A stretch of DNA of 64,000 bases, taken from the NCBI RefSeq assembly GCF_018449795.1, contig NZ_JAAVVE010000003.1, positions 93,569-157,568 of the forward strand. Direction: 5' to 3'. The translations under genes and the position numbers were made by a program. Below, piece by piece: positions 1 to 8,904 of this stretch (its first letter is position 1; each line of letters opens with the position of its first letter). Source of the DNA: Sphingomonas sp. dw_22 (lineage in GTDB: Bacteria > Pseudomonadota > Alphaproteobacteria > Sphingomonadales > Sphingomonadaceae). The notes under the pieces are model-generated. The model worked only from the letters and a program-made list of their open reading frames with translations. It had not been told where the DNA came from and searched no databases.

Positions 1-737
1 TCACGCAGCTGCCGCGCGGAGGCGGCGAGCCCATCGTCGAACATGCGCCGGTTCAGCTTGTTGACGCGCGCTTCGCCGAGGCGAAGCAGATCGTCTGCAA
101 GACGCTTGGCATCGTCCGGACGGAAGGCTCGGACGCTCAGAGAGCTGATCCCGGTCTCGGTCGCCGTCGTCAAATGCACCATCGTGCCATAGAATTTGTG
201 CAGCGTTTCCGGCGCCGGCGCGGCATCCCACAGACGCGATGCGACATCCGCCTCGGGCCGGCGGAATATGTCGGTCAGCCTCTGGCTGCCGAGAGCACGC
301 ACCGCGTCATGGGAGAGCAGATAGGCATCGACGCTATGCGCATCCGCGGTCACCGGTCCCTGCGCCAGCCCGAGCATCTGTCCCAGGCCATTCGCGGGAG
401 ACGCTGGCTGCGGGGTGCGAACAATGAACTGGGCAGACGATTCATACTGATCCGCCGCGATCCCGTATTCGAAAGCCGTCGCAACCAATGTCGGCAAGCA
501 GACGAGCAGCACGAATGGATGGAGCAGCCGACGCCATCCCCGATATTTCGGCGCTACTTCCTCGTCGGTCTCGATCTCCTCATCCTGTGGCGGAAAGCCG
601 CCCGGCGCGAATGCCTCGGCGGGACTTTGTCGCATCAGCAGTCGCGGCTTGAGGCCGATTTCGGGTGCGCCGAGGGCGTCGTCGGCGACAACCTCGTGCG
701 GTGGCTCGTTCGAAGGGCGTGCGGGTTTTGTGCGCAT
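1..737 (-). CDS. kpsE: KpsE/CtrB/BexC-like capsule export inner-membrane protein (5' part only)
   Basis: The frame opens at an ATG at 737, five bases after the permease stop, and runs off the window with no stop (about 245 codons visible). The protein has a charged, Pro-rich cytoplasmic N-terminus of about 65 residues, one transmembrane helix (about 71-90) and then the segment QYESSAQFIVRTPQP, typical of Wzz/KpsE-family polysaccharide co-polymerase periplasmic domains. Family members form a periplasmic bridge with the outer-membrane secretin and act with an ABC-2 exporter. Position directly behind the KpsM-like permease supports this. The C-terminal coiled coil and second helix, and probably a KpsT-like ATPase gene, would lie outside the window. 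Confidence 0.82.
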   Translation of the reverse strand, partial: MRTKPARPSNEPPHEVVADDALGAPEIGLKPRLLMRQSPAEAFAPGGFPPQDEEIETDEEVAPKYRGWRRLLHPFVLLVCLPTLVATAFEYGIAADQYESSAQFIVRTPQPASPANGLGQMLGLAQGPVTADAHSVDAYLLSHDAVRALGSQRLTDIFRRPEADVASRLWDAAPAPETLHKFYGTMVHLTTATETGISSLSVRAFRPDDAKRLADDLLRLGEARVNKLNRRMFDDGLAASARQLR

Positions 738-742
738 GGCGA

Positions 743-1558
743 TCAACTCAGATGCACGTGGCGGCGCAGCACGCGAAGGAGGAGCAATCCGGCGGTGGTG
801 AGCGCCATGCACCAGCCGATGATGTAGATCGGATTGAAATAGGGACTGTCGTAGCTCTCGAAGACGCCGCTATGGATCATCTCGAAGATCTGATTCATCG
901 GCGACCAGCCCAGCCACGACCGATAGGGCTGCGGGATCCAGGCCAGGATGAAGAAGGCACCCGAAATCGGCATCGCGATATAGGTCGCCGGATGGACCAG
1001 CTTGGCGGTCGCCTTGCTGAAATAGACGCCCGTGGCGATTGCCATCGACAAGGCGAAGGAGAACCAGGTCAGGAGCACGATCCCAGCCATCAAGCGCAGC
1101 GGGCGCGCCGGCGCATCCGCAACGCCCGCGAGATTGGCCAGCAGCATGAGGAAGACGAACGCACCGACCGTGGAAAGCATCTCGAGGACTGCGCGCGCGA
1201 CCAACATGTCGAAGATCGTCACCATGCGATGGAAGAGCAGCTGCTTGTTGCTTTCCAGCGTCGCCTCGGAACGCGAGACGATCGAACGGAAGATCATGAA
1301 CGTGCAATAGCCGGTCAAGGTGAAGGGAATGATGCGGATGTCGTTGCCATGGGTCGAGCCCGGATTGCCGAAATGGAGCGCCGCCACGGCGGTCGCCAGC
1401 GTCAGCGGTTCGACCAACATCCACAGATAGCCGATATTGTCGCGCCCATAGCGGGTCTGCAACTCGCGCAATATCAGCGCACCGATGACGTGGCGCTGCG
1501 AGTCAAGCGCTTCGAGGGTGCGCGAGAGACCGCCGCGCATCTGGAAGGCGTCGATCAT
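743..1558 (-). CDS. kpsM: ABC-2 type capsular polysaccharide export permease (KpsM-like)
   Basis: A 271-residue integral membrane protein with about six hydrophobic segments and the ABC-2 polysaccharide-exporter features near its start: ALILRELQTRYG, then GYLWMLVEPL. In the family it forms the pore that moves Kdo-primed polysaccharide across the inner membrane, powered by a KpsT ATPase not seen here. I chose the ATG at 1558 because it overlaps the glycosyltransferase stop as ATGA. Longer in-frame starts upstream would lie inside that gene and give an implausible Arg-rich leader. Its stop is five bases from the KpsE-like start, so the genes are co-translated. Confidence 0.88.
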   Translation of the reverse strand: MIDAFQMRGGLSRTLEALDSQRHVIGALILRELQTRYGRDNIGYLWMLVEPLTLATAVAALHFGNPGSTHGNDIRIIPFTLTGYCTFMIFRSIVSRSEATLESNKQLLFHRMVTIFDMLVARAVLEMLSTVGAFVFLMLLANLAGVADAPARPLRLMAGIVLLTWFSFALSMAIATGVYFSKATAKLVHPATYIAMPISGAFFILAWIPQPYRSWLGWSPMNQIFEMIHSGVFESYDSPYFNPIYIIGWCMALTTAGLLLLRVLRRHVHLS

Positions 1559-2841
1559 CCGGCCGCGACCTCCTCGACGAACGACAGCGCGCTCTGCACG
1601 TGCGCCTCCCAGGTTTTCGGTCGCCATCCCGCCAGTCGCATCTTCTGTGCGGCACGCCGCCTACTCGCCGGCGCGCAATAGTCGAGGATGGCTTGTCGCC
1701 ACCCGACGGCATCGATCGGGTCGAAATAATCGGGGACGGTTCCACCGGCTTCCCGGTGCGCCGGAATATCGCTCGCGATGACAGGGACGCCCGCCGCCAG
1801 TGCTTCGGCAACAGGCATCCCGAACCCCTCGGCAAAGGACGGCATCAACAGCGCCCGGGCACCCGCGAGCAGCTGGCGAAGCCGATTGTCGGGGAGGCGA
1901 GGAAGTTCGCGAACACATCCCTGCAGCCCAGGGCAGCGCTCGAGCAGGTCGACGATGTTCTCGTTTTCCCAGCCCCGGCGACCCACCAGATAGAGCACGG
2001 GGGTTCCAACGGTGCCGAGCGCATCCACCATCGAACGCCAGATGTGCAGAAGCAGCAGATGGTTCTTGCGCGGCTCGATCGTGGACAGGCAGACGAAATA
2101 ATTGCCGTCCGGCCACCCCTGAGATGGCGGCTGCGACAGCCGGGCGTCGACGCCGAAATGCGCCACGCGCGCAGGCCGAGGCCGAAATTCCATGTCAGCC
2201 CTCCCAAGCAACGATTCCAGCGTAGCGTGGGAGTTGGTCAAAATGCCGTCAGCATAGTTCTCGATCGTTCGCAGACGCCGCGAGTGCCGCTCGGGTCCGT
2301 TGGGCCGGGCATATTCCGGGTGCGAGATCGGGATGATGTCGTGCACCATGCAGACGAACTGCGCCCGTTCCCGCCGAAGCTTGCCCGCAACCACCGCCGG
2401 GTGCTGGAGGTGATGCGGCGAGACCTGCAGAACGACGCGCGCTGCATTGGTCGGGGGCACGGGGCGCGGCCGCAGCGACCAGCAATGCGACAGGGCCGTG
2501 AGCCGGCTGCGCCCTATGGGCTCCGCGTCGCCGAAGATCTCCCAGCGCTCCTCGGTCCTGTCGAGGAACGCCTCCACATGGGGCAGGGGGAGGCGCCCGT
2601 AAATGCCTGTGGGATGCACAGCGGCATAGTGAAGGCGGCCCGGGATCATGCGAGCGAGAGCCCGCGCATAGGCCATCTCGACCCGATCAATGCCGGTAGG
2701 CGAGGGATGAAGGGCTCGCGACAAGAGCCGCGACAGATCGAGCACGACTTCTGGCGCCCGCTCCGGTCGCCGCGGGGCAGCACCTCCGCTCGAGAATTGG
2801 TAGGGGCGACCCTCATCCACGGTCCTGGGAAGAAACATCAT
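1555..2841 (-). CDS. GT4-family glycosyltransferase
   Basis: A 428-residue protein with the two-domain GT-B layout. The C-terminal half carries FVCLSTIEPRKNH, a nucleotide-sugar-binding loop, and PSFAEGFGMPVAEALAAG, the E-x7-E donor-binding motif of GT4 enzymes. The N-terminal half has VCMVHDIIPISHPEY and the SPTGIDRVEMAYARAL segment common in exopolysaccharide GT4 proteins. It probably adds one sugar of the capsule repeat in the cytoplasm; donor and linkage cannot be read from sequence. The start at 2841 overlaps the upstream KpsS-like stop as ATGA (an ATG-ATG pair), and the end overlaps the permease start the same way, so it sits inside a tightly coupled operon. Confidence 0.85.
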   Translation of the reverse strand: MMFLPRTVDEGRPYQFSSGGAAPRRPERAPEVVLDLSRLLSRALHPSPTGIDRVEMAYARALARMIPGRLHYAAVHPTGIYGRLPLPHVEAFLDRTEERWEIFGDAEPIGRSRLTALSHCWSLRPRPVPPTNAARVVLQVSPHHLQHPAVVAGKLRRERAQFVCMVHDIIPISHPEYARPNGPERHSRRLRTIENYADGILTNSHATLESLLGRADMEFRPRPARVAHFGVDARLSQPPSQGWPDGNYFVCLSTIEPRKNHLLLLHIWRSMVDALGTVGTPVLYLVGRRGWENENIVDLLERCPGLQGCVRELPRLPDNRLRQLLAGARALLMPSFAEGFGMPVAEALAAGVPVIASDIPAHREAGGTVPDYFDPIDAVGWRQAILDYCAPASRRRAAQKMRLAGWRPKTWEAHVQSALSFVEEVAAG

Positions 2842-4079
2842 GCGCTCACCCTTGCTGACGCGCTCGCCGTGGAACTCGTCTCCGCGACCCGGCACAATCT
2901 GGCGACAGCTGCGGGAAGCAGGTGCGCTCTGGCATTGGCGTTGCTGAAGCCGCCGCGGAGCAGGCATCGGGCAACCAGCACGCGCCGAAAGGCATCATAG
3001 ATTTCGAGCTGCGGTTTGCCCGGCGATGCCCAGAACGTATCGAGAATACCCTGGTGGGTGACACCCGGAAGATCATAGACGGCCGCGCCGAGCACGGCCA
3101 CGGGCGTGCCGGCGGAAAGCGCGAGCGTGCCCGTGGTGCTGTTCACCGTCACTACGCCCGCGGCCCTGGCCACCAGGGCATCGATATGGCCGTGCTCGAG
3201 GAAGAGCACGCGGTCCGCGACGCCATTTGCCAGCGCAATCCTTCGAACGATCCCGCGCCAGCCCTTCAGCCCATTGTCGAGCGGATGTTCCTTGATCACC
3301 AGGAGCGTATCGGCCGGCGCGTGCCGCGCGAAGGAGCATAGAATCTGCTCGATCGCTTCCGTCATGCCGGAGAAGGGCGAGTGGGTTCTGATCTGGTGGT
3401 CGGAATCGAGCTGCAGCGGGACCACGAAATAGCGGGATCTACCAATTCGGCGGCCGCTCAGCCTGGCTCGCAGACGCCCGATCGGCCGCGTCGCGAAGCG
3501 AAGCGCCCATCCGGCGAATTCCGTCGAGGCGCGGTAGGGCCGGTGCGAGCGATAGCCGCGAAAGCGTGGCCGCAGAAGGCAGCCGGCCGCGAAGTAGAGC
3601 AGCGCCTCGATCGCGCGTTGACGAAAGCTGACCGGGATCGGCTGATACGCTGGGACCGGCGGCAGCCCCTTCGCGAGGTGCAGATATTCCTGCGGATCAC
3701 GCGGCAGGCTCGAATGGCCGTTGACGCCGCCGCGTTCGAGCGTAATCCAGTCCGGGCGGATATACCCCTCCTCGAACACATGCACCGTCACTGCGCGTCG
3801 CTTCGCGATCTCCACCGCGGCGGCGTGCAGCGGCCTGCAGTCTCCGAAAAGAACGATGTCGGTCACGGCTTCCCGGTCCAGGAGCGCTGCCAGATCGCCT
3901 GGCCATTCGCCGATCGTCCCTGCGAAATTGTCGGCCGGTCCTCGCCAATCGAGCCAGTCGCCGCCGTTGAAGTTGACGCGGGAACACTGATTCCCCAGCG
4001 CTGTCAGGCGGGCTGCCAGCTCCCGGAAGAATGGACCGGGCGGACCCTGAAGAAAGAGGAAGCTGCGCGCGGGCATCAT
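2838..4079 (-). CDS. kpsS: KpsS/LipB-like capsule Kdo transferase (Capsule_synth family)
   Basis: A 413-residue cytosolic protein. It begins with FLFLQGPPGPFFREL and contains VFEEGYIRPDWITLE and GGVNGHSS, hallmarks of the KpsS branch of the capsule synthesis family (PF05159). Further on, VIKEHPLDNG and NSTTGTLALSAGTPV form the nucleotide-binding half. In E. coli group 2 capsules KpsS adds the first Kdo to lyso-phosphatidylglycerol and KpsC extends the linker. The adjacent KpsC-like gene fits that pathway. The start at 4079 overlaps the kpsC stop in an ATGATG context, so the longer upstream start is rejected. Length is near the usual ~400 residues. Confidence 0.88.
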   Translation of the reverse strand: MMPARSFLFLQGPPGPFFRELAARLTALGNQCSRVNFNGGDWLDWRGPADNFAGTIGEWPGDLAALLDREAVTDIVLFGDCRPLHAAAVEIAKRRAVTVHVFEEGYIRPDWITLERGGVNGHSSLPRDPQEYLHLAKGLPPVPAYQPIPVSFRQRAIEALLYFAAGCLLRPRFRGYRSHRPYRASTEFAGWALRFATRPIGRLRARLSGRRIGRSRYFVVPLQLDSDHQIRTHSPFSGMTEAIEQILCSFARHAPADTLLVIKEHPLDNGLKGWRGIVRRIALANGVADRVLFLEHGHIDALVARAAGVVTVNSTTGTLALSAGTPVAVLGAAVYDLPGVTHQGILDTFWASPGKPQLEIYDAFRRVLVARCLLRGGFSNANARAHLLPAAVARLCRVAETSSTASASARVSA

Positions 4080-5824
4080 GCCGACACCCCTGCAAGCTTG
4101 CGTCCAACCAGTGCCAGCTTGCCCTGTGCCGTTCGCATGCGCGCGAGCAGGGATGATTGCTCGCTCGAGGCGCGGCTGTGTCGCTCGACGACCACTTCGG
4201 GCGGGCAAGGAAGGGACGTTTCCGGGTCGAGATAGCGCGGATAGAGGATGAGCGCTCCAGCGATGAGCTCCTCAAGGCTCAAGAGCCGCTTCCGCCGCGG
4301 GATTGATGGTCCGAGATCGGTGGTGAGACCCCATCCGGCATAGAATGGCTGACCATGGGTTACGACCGCGCGCCGGCGCATCAGCGCTTCCAGCCCCGCC
4401 AGCGACGTCAGAGCATGCACGCAATCGACTTGATCGAGCAATGCGGCCATCGATCCGTGCGGAACGACTGCATCGGCATACCGAAGTGCCTCGCGCTCGG
4501 CGACATGTCCCTTGCGAAGTCCTGCCGCGACGTCCGGATGCGGACGATATGCGATCCAGGCGTCGGGTTCGGCCGCTCTGGCACGACGCAAAAGATCAAG
4601 GTTGCCGGTGACTCCACCGGCTCCAAGACGCACGGCGAGATCGTCCTCGACCTGGCCTGGCACGAGAACCTTCCGAACCCCAGATGGAAGCTCGATCCCC
4701 TCCGTGTTTCCGGCCGCATATTTCGTGATCCCGCCCGCGATGAGCACCTGGATCAGGCGTCCCGCCCGGGCCTTCAATTCGTCGGTGAAATTCGCCGTCG
4801 AAAGGATCAGTTCGAGGTCGCTCGGCCGGGATGGATCATAGTAGATGCCCGCCATGTCGACCACGATCGAGCGAGGCGGGTGGAGCTTCGATCCCAGGCC
4901 GACCGACCGGACGAAGCCATCCTCGATGCGCGCCAGTGACGCGCCGGCGTCGTCCGCGCGATCCTGCAGTTCAGTCGGCACGCGCGAAGGCCAGACAGCG
5001 ATTGTCTTGCCGGCCGGCATCTTCGCAATTTGCTGGACCCGCACGAAACGAGCGGGCTTTCCGGACCACAGCGATTGCGCGATCGCTTCTCGCTTCCAGG
5101 CTGAAATTCCGGCAACAGCGGAAATGGGCCGATTGACGTCGATCGCGGCGCGCCAGGCACCCAGCTGCTCTATCCATTCAAGCGCGCCGATAGGCGCGCC
5201 GAAATACGGGTCGAAATAGTCGAAAAGATCGATTTCCGCGACCATATGATCGAAGGCAGCGCTCGGCTCGACCTGAGTGCCGGTATCGAGGTCGAATAGC
5301 TGCTTTCCCGCGGCGGCCGCCAGCAACCCGACTTCGTCCCCCGGTGCCGCAAACACGCGAGCCGCCTGACCTAGAACTGGCCAAGGATCGCATTTCCCGA
5401 CCAGGCACTGCCACTCCACGAAACCGGTGCCGTGTAGCTTCGATTCCAAGCTGAAGACAGTGGCGGGCGGCGCCGATTGCCACCAAAATAACGTGGTGCC
5501 GAGCTCGCCGAGACCACGGGCGCACACAAGCGCTTGTTCCAGCGTTCGTGCTCGCACCAAAGTATCGAACGAGGGGAGCGCAGGCCTGTCGCTCCAGAAA
5601 GCGCCGCCGACGCGAAGACGCGCGATGGCACTGACGACTTCAAGACCGCTGCCCTTCCGGTGAAAGCCAGCACTTGAAGGATCCCTCCTCCTCGGAGCGC
5701 CGGCGAACCGCGCACCGGGGAAGGGGGGCGCACGAAGGAGGGGCACGCGCGATTCCGCCACCGAAGCAGAGCCGCGGAACAGGCGAGATCGCAGTCTGGT
5801 CGTTGGTTTCTGAAGTCGCGTCAT
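4076..5824 (-). CDS. kpsC: KpsC-like capsule beta-Kdo transferase with one recognisable module
   Basis: A 582-residue protein. Residues about 240-555 match one KpsC transferase module: RIEDGFVRSVGLGS (~299-312), VVDMAGIYYDPSRPSDLE (~321-338), AYRPHPDV (~425-432) and VTHGQPFYAGWGLTTD (~488-503), with the Cys-Pro-Pro-Glu tail near 540. Classical KpsC has two such modules in about 675 residues. Here the first ~235 residues show none of the module motifs, beginning with a basic leader and LLRAPPFPGARF. The start at 5824 has GGGCGGAA close upstream but is not certain; in-frame starts further in are possible. The gene heads the minus-strand polysaccharide operon and faces the OGT-like gene. Confidence 0.85.
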   Translation of the reverse strand: MTRLQKPTTRLRSRLFRGSASVAESRVPLLRAPPFPGARFAGAPRRRDPSSAGFHRKGSGLEVVSAIARLRVGGAFWSDRPALPSFDTLVRARTLEQALVCARGLGELGTTLFWWQSAPPATVFSLESKLHGTGFVEWQCLVGKCDPWPVLGQAARVFAAPGDEVGLLAAAAGKQLFDLDTGTQVEPSAAFDHMVAEIDLFDYFDPYFGAPIGALEWIEQLGAWRAAIDVNRPISAVAGISAWKREAIAQSLWSGKPARFVRVQQIAKMPAGKTIAVWPSRVPTELQDRADDAGASLARIEDGFVRSVGLGSKLHPPRSIVVDMAGIYYDPSRPSDLELILSTANFTDELKARAGRLIQVLIAGGITKYAAGNTEGIELPSGVRKVLVPGQVEDDLAVRLGAGGVTGNLDLLRRARAAEPDAWIAYRPHPDVAAGLRKGHVAEREALRYADAVVPHGSMAALLDQVDCVHALTSLAGLEALMRRRAVVTHGQPFYAGWGLTTDLGPSIPRRKRLLSLEELIAGALILYPRYLDPETSLPCPPEVVVERHSRASSEQSSLLARMRTAQGKLALVGRKLAGVSA

Positions 5825-6084
5825 TTCCGCCCGATGGATTCGGAGGGCTCAGGCCCACGCGCTGTTATCGCTTACGGCCGTGGCACCCCGACTGGGGATT
5901 CCCCGAGTGGATGAGAAGAAATTGCGAGCCGATCGGGCAGTCAGCGGGATTTCGGACGACCAGAACATTTTTTGCGCACCGCTTGCCAGATTCGACCCGC
6001 GCGAGTGTCCTTCTAGTGGGGACGGCTCCGGCTGCAGCTGCAGCCGCGCTGGGGATACTTCCGCGAGCTGAAGGATGGTCGGCG
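5825..6084. promoter_or_regulatory. divergent intergenic region between the capsule operon and the OGT-like gene
   Basis: About 260 bases separate the kpsC-like start from the chosen GTG of the OGT-like gene. Both transcription units must start here, so promoters for both directions are expected. I could not single out convincing -35/-10 boxes. An in-frame reading from further upstream exists for the OGT-like gene, but it would run into the kpsC gene on the other strand and lacks family character. Confidence 0.4.
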
Positions 6085-8478
6085 GTGTCAACGCGATTTG
6101 CCCAAGCGTCCGAGGGTTTGAAGCGAGCGGCCGACCTGCAGGGTCAAGGCAGGCTGATGGACGCGCTGCGCGTGCTCGACGAAACGGCGGCGTCGGAGCC
6201 CGACAATGCGCAGGTCCTGTGCAGTCGCGGTGATGTCCTTACCGATCTCGGCCGATATGGCGCAGCGATCGAGACCTACGATGCGGCCATCCGAATCCGC
6301 CCCGATCAATCCGAACTCTACGACTTCAAGGGCATTGCGCTCGCGCTGGACGGGCGTCTCGAGGAAGCGCTCTTTTGCCTTGATCAGGCGCTCGAAATTG
6401 CCCCGGATAGTCTGAACACGATGAATAACAGAGCCAATGTCCTGAAGAAGCTTGGGCGCCTGGACGAAGCGGTACAGCAATTCGATAGCGTAATAGCCAG
6501 ATTGCCCAATTTTGCGCCCGCCCACAACAATAAGGGAAGCGCGCTTGTCGCTCTCAGGCGCTTTGACGAAGCGATCGCCAGCTTCGATCTAGTGCTCGAG
6601 TTCGACCCGGCTCAAATCGAAGCGCGAACCAACCGCGCCGGCGCACTGGTCAGGGCGGGCCGTTTGGAAGAAGCCGCAGACGCCTATCGCGGCATTCTGG
6701 CGATCTATCCAGACCACGTCGAATCGCTGCTCAATCTCGGGGAACTTCTCGCCGCGCTCGGGAAAGCGGATGATGCGCTCGGCAATTTCGCCCAAATTCT
6801 CGCAAGCTATCCGGACAACGTGGACGCATTGTTCGGCCGCCCCTTGGCCTTCGCGGGCGAAATGCGGTTCGACGAGGCCGTGCCCTATTACAAGCGCATT
6901 CTCGAGATCGATCGCAACCATGTGGGCGCTCTCGATAACCTCGGAATTGCGCTGGTGCGGCTTGGGCGGCTCACGGAAGCCCTTCACTACTATGACCACG
7001 CGATCGAAACCGAACCTGCGAATGCGTATCTCTGGAGGAACCGCAGCACCATCCTTCGCGAGCTGAACGATCTCGAAGAGGCTCTCACTTCGCTCGATCG
7101 GGCGCTGGCGATCGATCCTGCTCTCCCCCAGGCATTTGAGATGCGGTTGCACATTGCGGCCCAGCTCGCCCAATGGGATCAGTTCGATCGAGAGGTTGGC
7201 GAACTTTCAGACAGGATCGCCAAAGGCCTCGGCAACATTGCGCCGTTCCCGCTTCTGGCTCTGAGCGACGATCCGCAACTTCATCGCACCTGTGCGGAAG
7301 ACTATTGCAGACGATGGAATCCGCCGTCCCCGGCAGGAAATATCGCCTGGCATCGAGGTTCGCGCGGCCAGCTTCGGATCGGCTATTTCTCTGCGGATTT
7401 TCACTCGCATGCGACGATGCATCTCTTTCTCGAGACGCTCCAGGCACACGACCGCGAGCGCCTCAAGCTGTTCGCCTTCTCATTCGGTCCACCTATCGAC
7501 GATGAAGCACATCGTGGCGCCAGAGCCGCTTTCGACGAATTCATCGATGTTCGCTCCATGTCGGATCAGGCGGTTGTCCACCGGGCGCGCGAGCTGCAGC
7601 TCGACATCGGCGTGGACTTGAAGGGATACACGAAGGATTCGCGCTGGAAGCTGTTTTCCGGCCGACCTGCTCCGGTGCAGGTCAGCTACCTTGGGTATCC
7701 TGCGACCATGGGCAACCCGTACATCGACTATATCCTGGCCGATAGGGTGTTGATCCCCTTTGGCAGCGAGCAATTCTATTCCGAGAAAATCGTGTTCCTC
7801 CCGGGGAGCTATCAGCCTAATGGACCGATTAGGGAGATCGTGCCACGCGCAAAGCGCTCGGATTATGGTCTGCCTGACCAGACGTTCGTCTACTGTTGCT
7901 TCAACAATAATTACAAGATCACGCCTGACGTGTTTTCGACCTGGATGCGAATACTAAAGGCCACGCAAGGCAGCATTCTTTGGCTTTGGGTGGATCATGC
8001 CTCCGCTCGACGCAATCTGCGTCAACACGCGACCGACAGCGGAGTTGACGCTGAGCGCATAATCTTCGTCGACCGGGCGGAGCGCGAAGGTCATTTGGAC
8101 CGTCTCCGCCTCGCTGATCTGTTTCTCGACACATTGCCATACAATGCCCACACGACCGCCAGCGATGCGCTCCGGGTGGGGCTTCCGCTCCTAACCTGCG
8201 CGGGTCAATCCTTCGCTGCCCGGGTCGCCGCTAGTCTCCTTACCGAGGTCGGTCTCCCCGAGCTCGTTACCACGAGCCTAGAGGCTTACGAGGATCTCGC
8301 GGTTCAGCTCGGTACCGATCCGCAGCGCACAGCAATATTGCGTGCGAAGCTTTCTCGGAAATTGGGTACGAGCTCTCTCTTCGATCCCGCGCAGATGGCG
8401 CGCAAGCTGGAGGCCGCCTTTTTCAGCATGCACGAGCGACGGATGAACGACCTGTCGATGGACCACATCTATCTCTAA
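6085..8478 (+). CDS. TPR protein with O-GlcNAc transferase (OGT/SPINDLY-type, GT41) catalytic domain
   Basis: I start this at GTG 6085, preceded by GAAGGA (6070-6075) at good spacing; this gives 797 residues and removes a leader without family features. Residues about 10-390 are roughly ten tandem tetratricopeptide repeats. The catalytic half has GYFSADFHSHATMHLF, whose His corresponds to a key active-site position of OGT; PAPVQVSYLGYPATMG; FNNNYKITPDVFSTW, with the UDP-contacting Lys; and LFLDTLPYNAHTTASDALR. The family transfers GlcNAc or other sugars to Ser/Thr of cytosolic proteins. It lies divergent from the capsule operon; the target is unknown. It could instead modify a flagellin or surface protein. 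Confidence 0.87.
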   Translation: MSTRFAQASEGLKRAADLQGQGRLMDALRVLDETAASEPDNAQVLCSRGDVLTDLGRYGAAIETYDAAIRIRPDQSELYDFKGIALALDGRLEEALFCLDQALEIAPDSLNTMNNRANVLKKLGRLDEAVQQFDSVIARLPNFAPAHNNKGSALVALRRFDEAIASFDLVLEFDPAQIEARTNRAGALVRAGRLEEAADAYRGILAIYPDHVESLLNLGELLAALGKADDALGNFAQILASYPDNVDALFGRPLAFAGEMRFDEAVPYYKRILEIDRNHVGALDNLGIALVRLGRLTEALHYYDHAIETEPANAYLWRNRSTILRELNDLEEALTSLDRALAIDPALPQAFEMRLHIAAQLAQWDQFDREVGELSDRIAKGLGNIAPFPLLALSDDPQLHRTCAEDYCRRWNPPSPAGNIAWHRGSRGQLRIGYFSADFHSHATMHLFLETLQAHDRERLKLFAFSFGPPIDDEAHRGARAAFDEFIDVRSMSDQAVVHRARELQLDIGVDLKGYTKDSRWKLFSGRPAPVQVSYLGYPATMGNPYIDYILADRVLIPFGSEQFYSEKIVFLPGSYQPNGPIREIVPRAKRSDYGLPDQTFVYCCFNNNYKITPDVFSTWMRILKATQGSILWLWVDHASARRNLRQHATDSGVDAERIIFVDRAEREGHLDRLRLADLFLDTLPYNAHTTASDALRVGLPLLTCAGQSFAARVAASLLTEVGLPELVTTSLEAYEDLAVQLGTDPQRTAILRAKLSRKLGTSSLFDPAQMARKLEAAFFSMHERRMNDLSMDHIYL

Positions 8479-8904
8479 GAACTTCCCCCGTGTGCGGTCG
8501 CCGCGTCGAGCGGGCGCCTGATATTGGCGCCTCCATTTCGAGGCACAGAGTGCGGGCGCGCACCAGGATTTACGCGGAAAATTGTCGAAAATCGGTCCCC
8601 GGTGAATCCCTAGCCCTGCAACGATCCAGCCGGACTATGCCTCGGTCCGTCCGAGACTGAACAGCTGAGTCGGCGACGAATCGGCGCTGCTGGTTGGCTG
8701 CCGGTCGACTTGGCAAGGGCGTGGGATGGATATGGAAAGCTCGCTCAATATCGCGGCCGCTGGCCGTTTCCACCCAGCCTTGACGCGCTCGCTGCTGACG
8801 TCCGCGCCGTCCGGAAGCAACGACAGGCAGGATAGTCTTCGGTGCGCCGCCGAAGCAGATTCTGGGTCAGTCGGAAGATCTGATCAACAGAAGGATGAAT
8901 CCCG
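8479..8904. other. 426-base gap without a supportable gene
   Basis: No frame in either direction has a convincing start, length or codon use. Close to the OGT-like stop there are two GGCGCC arms (8513-8518, 8526-8531) around a 7-base loop, which could form a weak hairpin terminator without a T-run. The promoter of the following chaperone gene is presumably in the last 100 bases, but I cannot place it. Confidence 0.5.
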
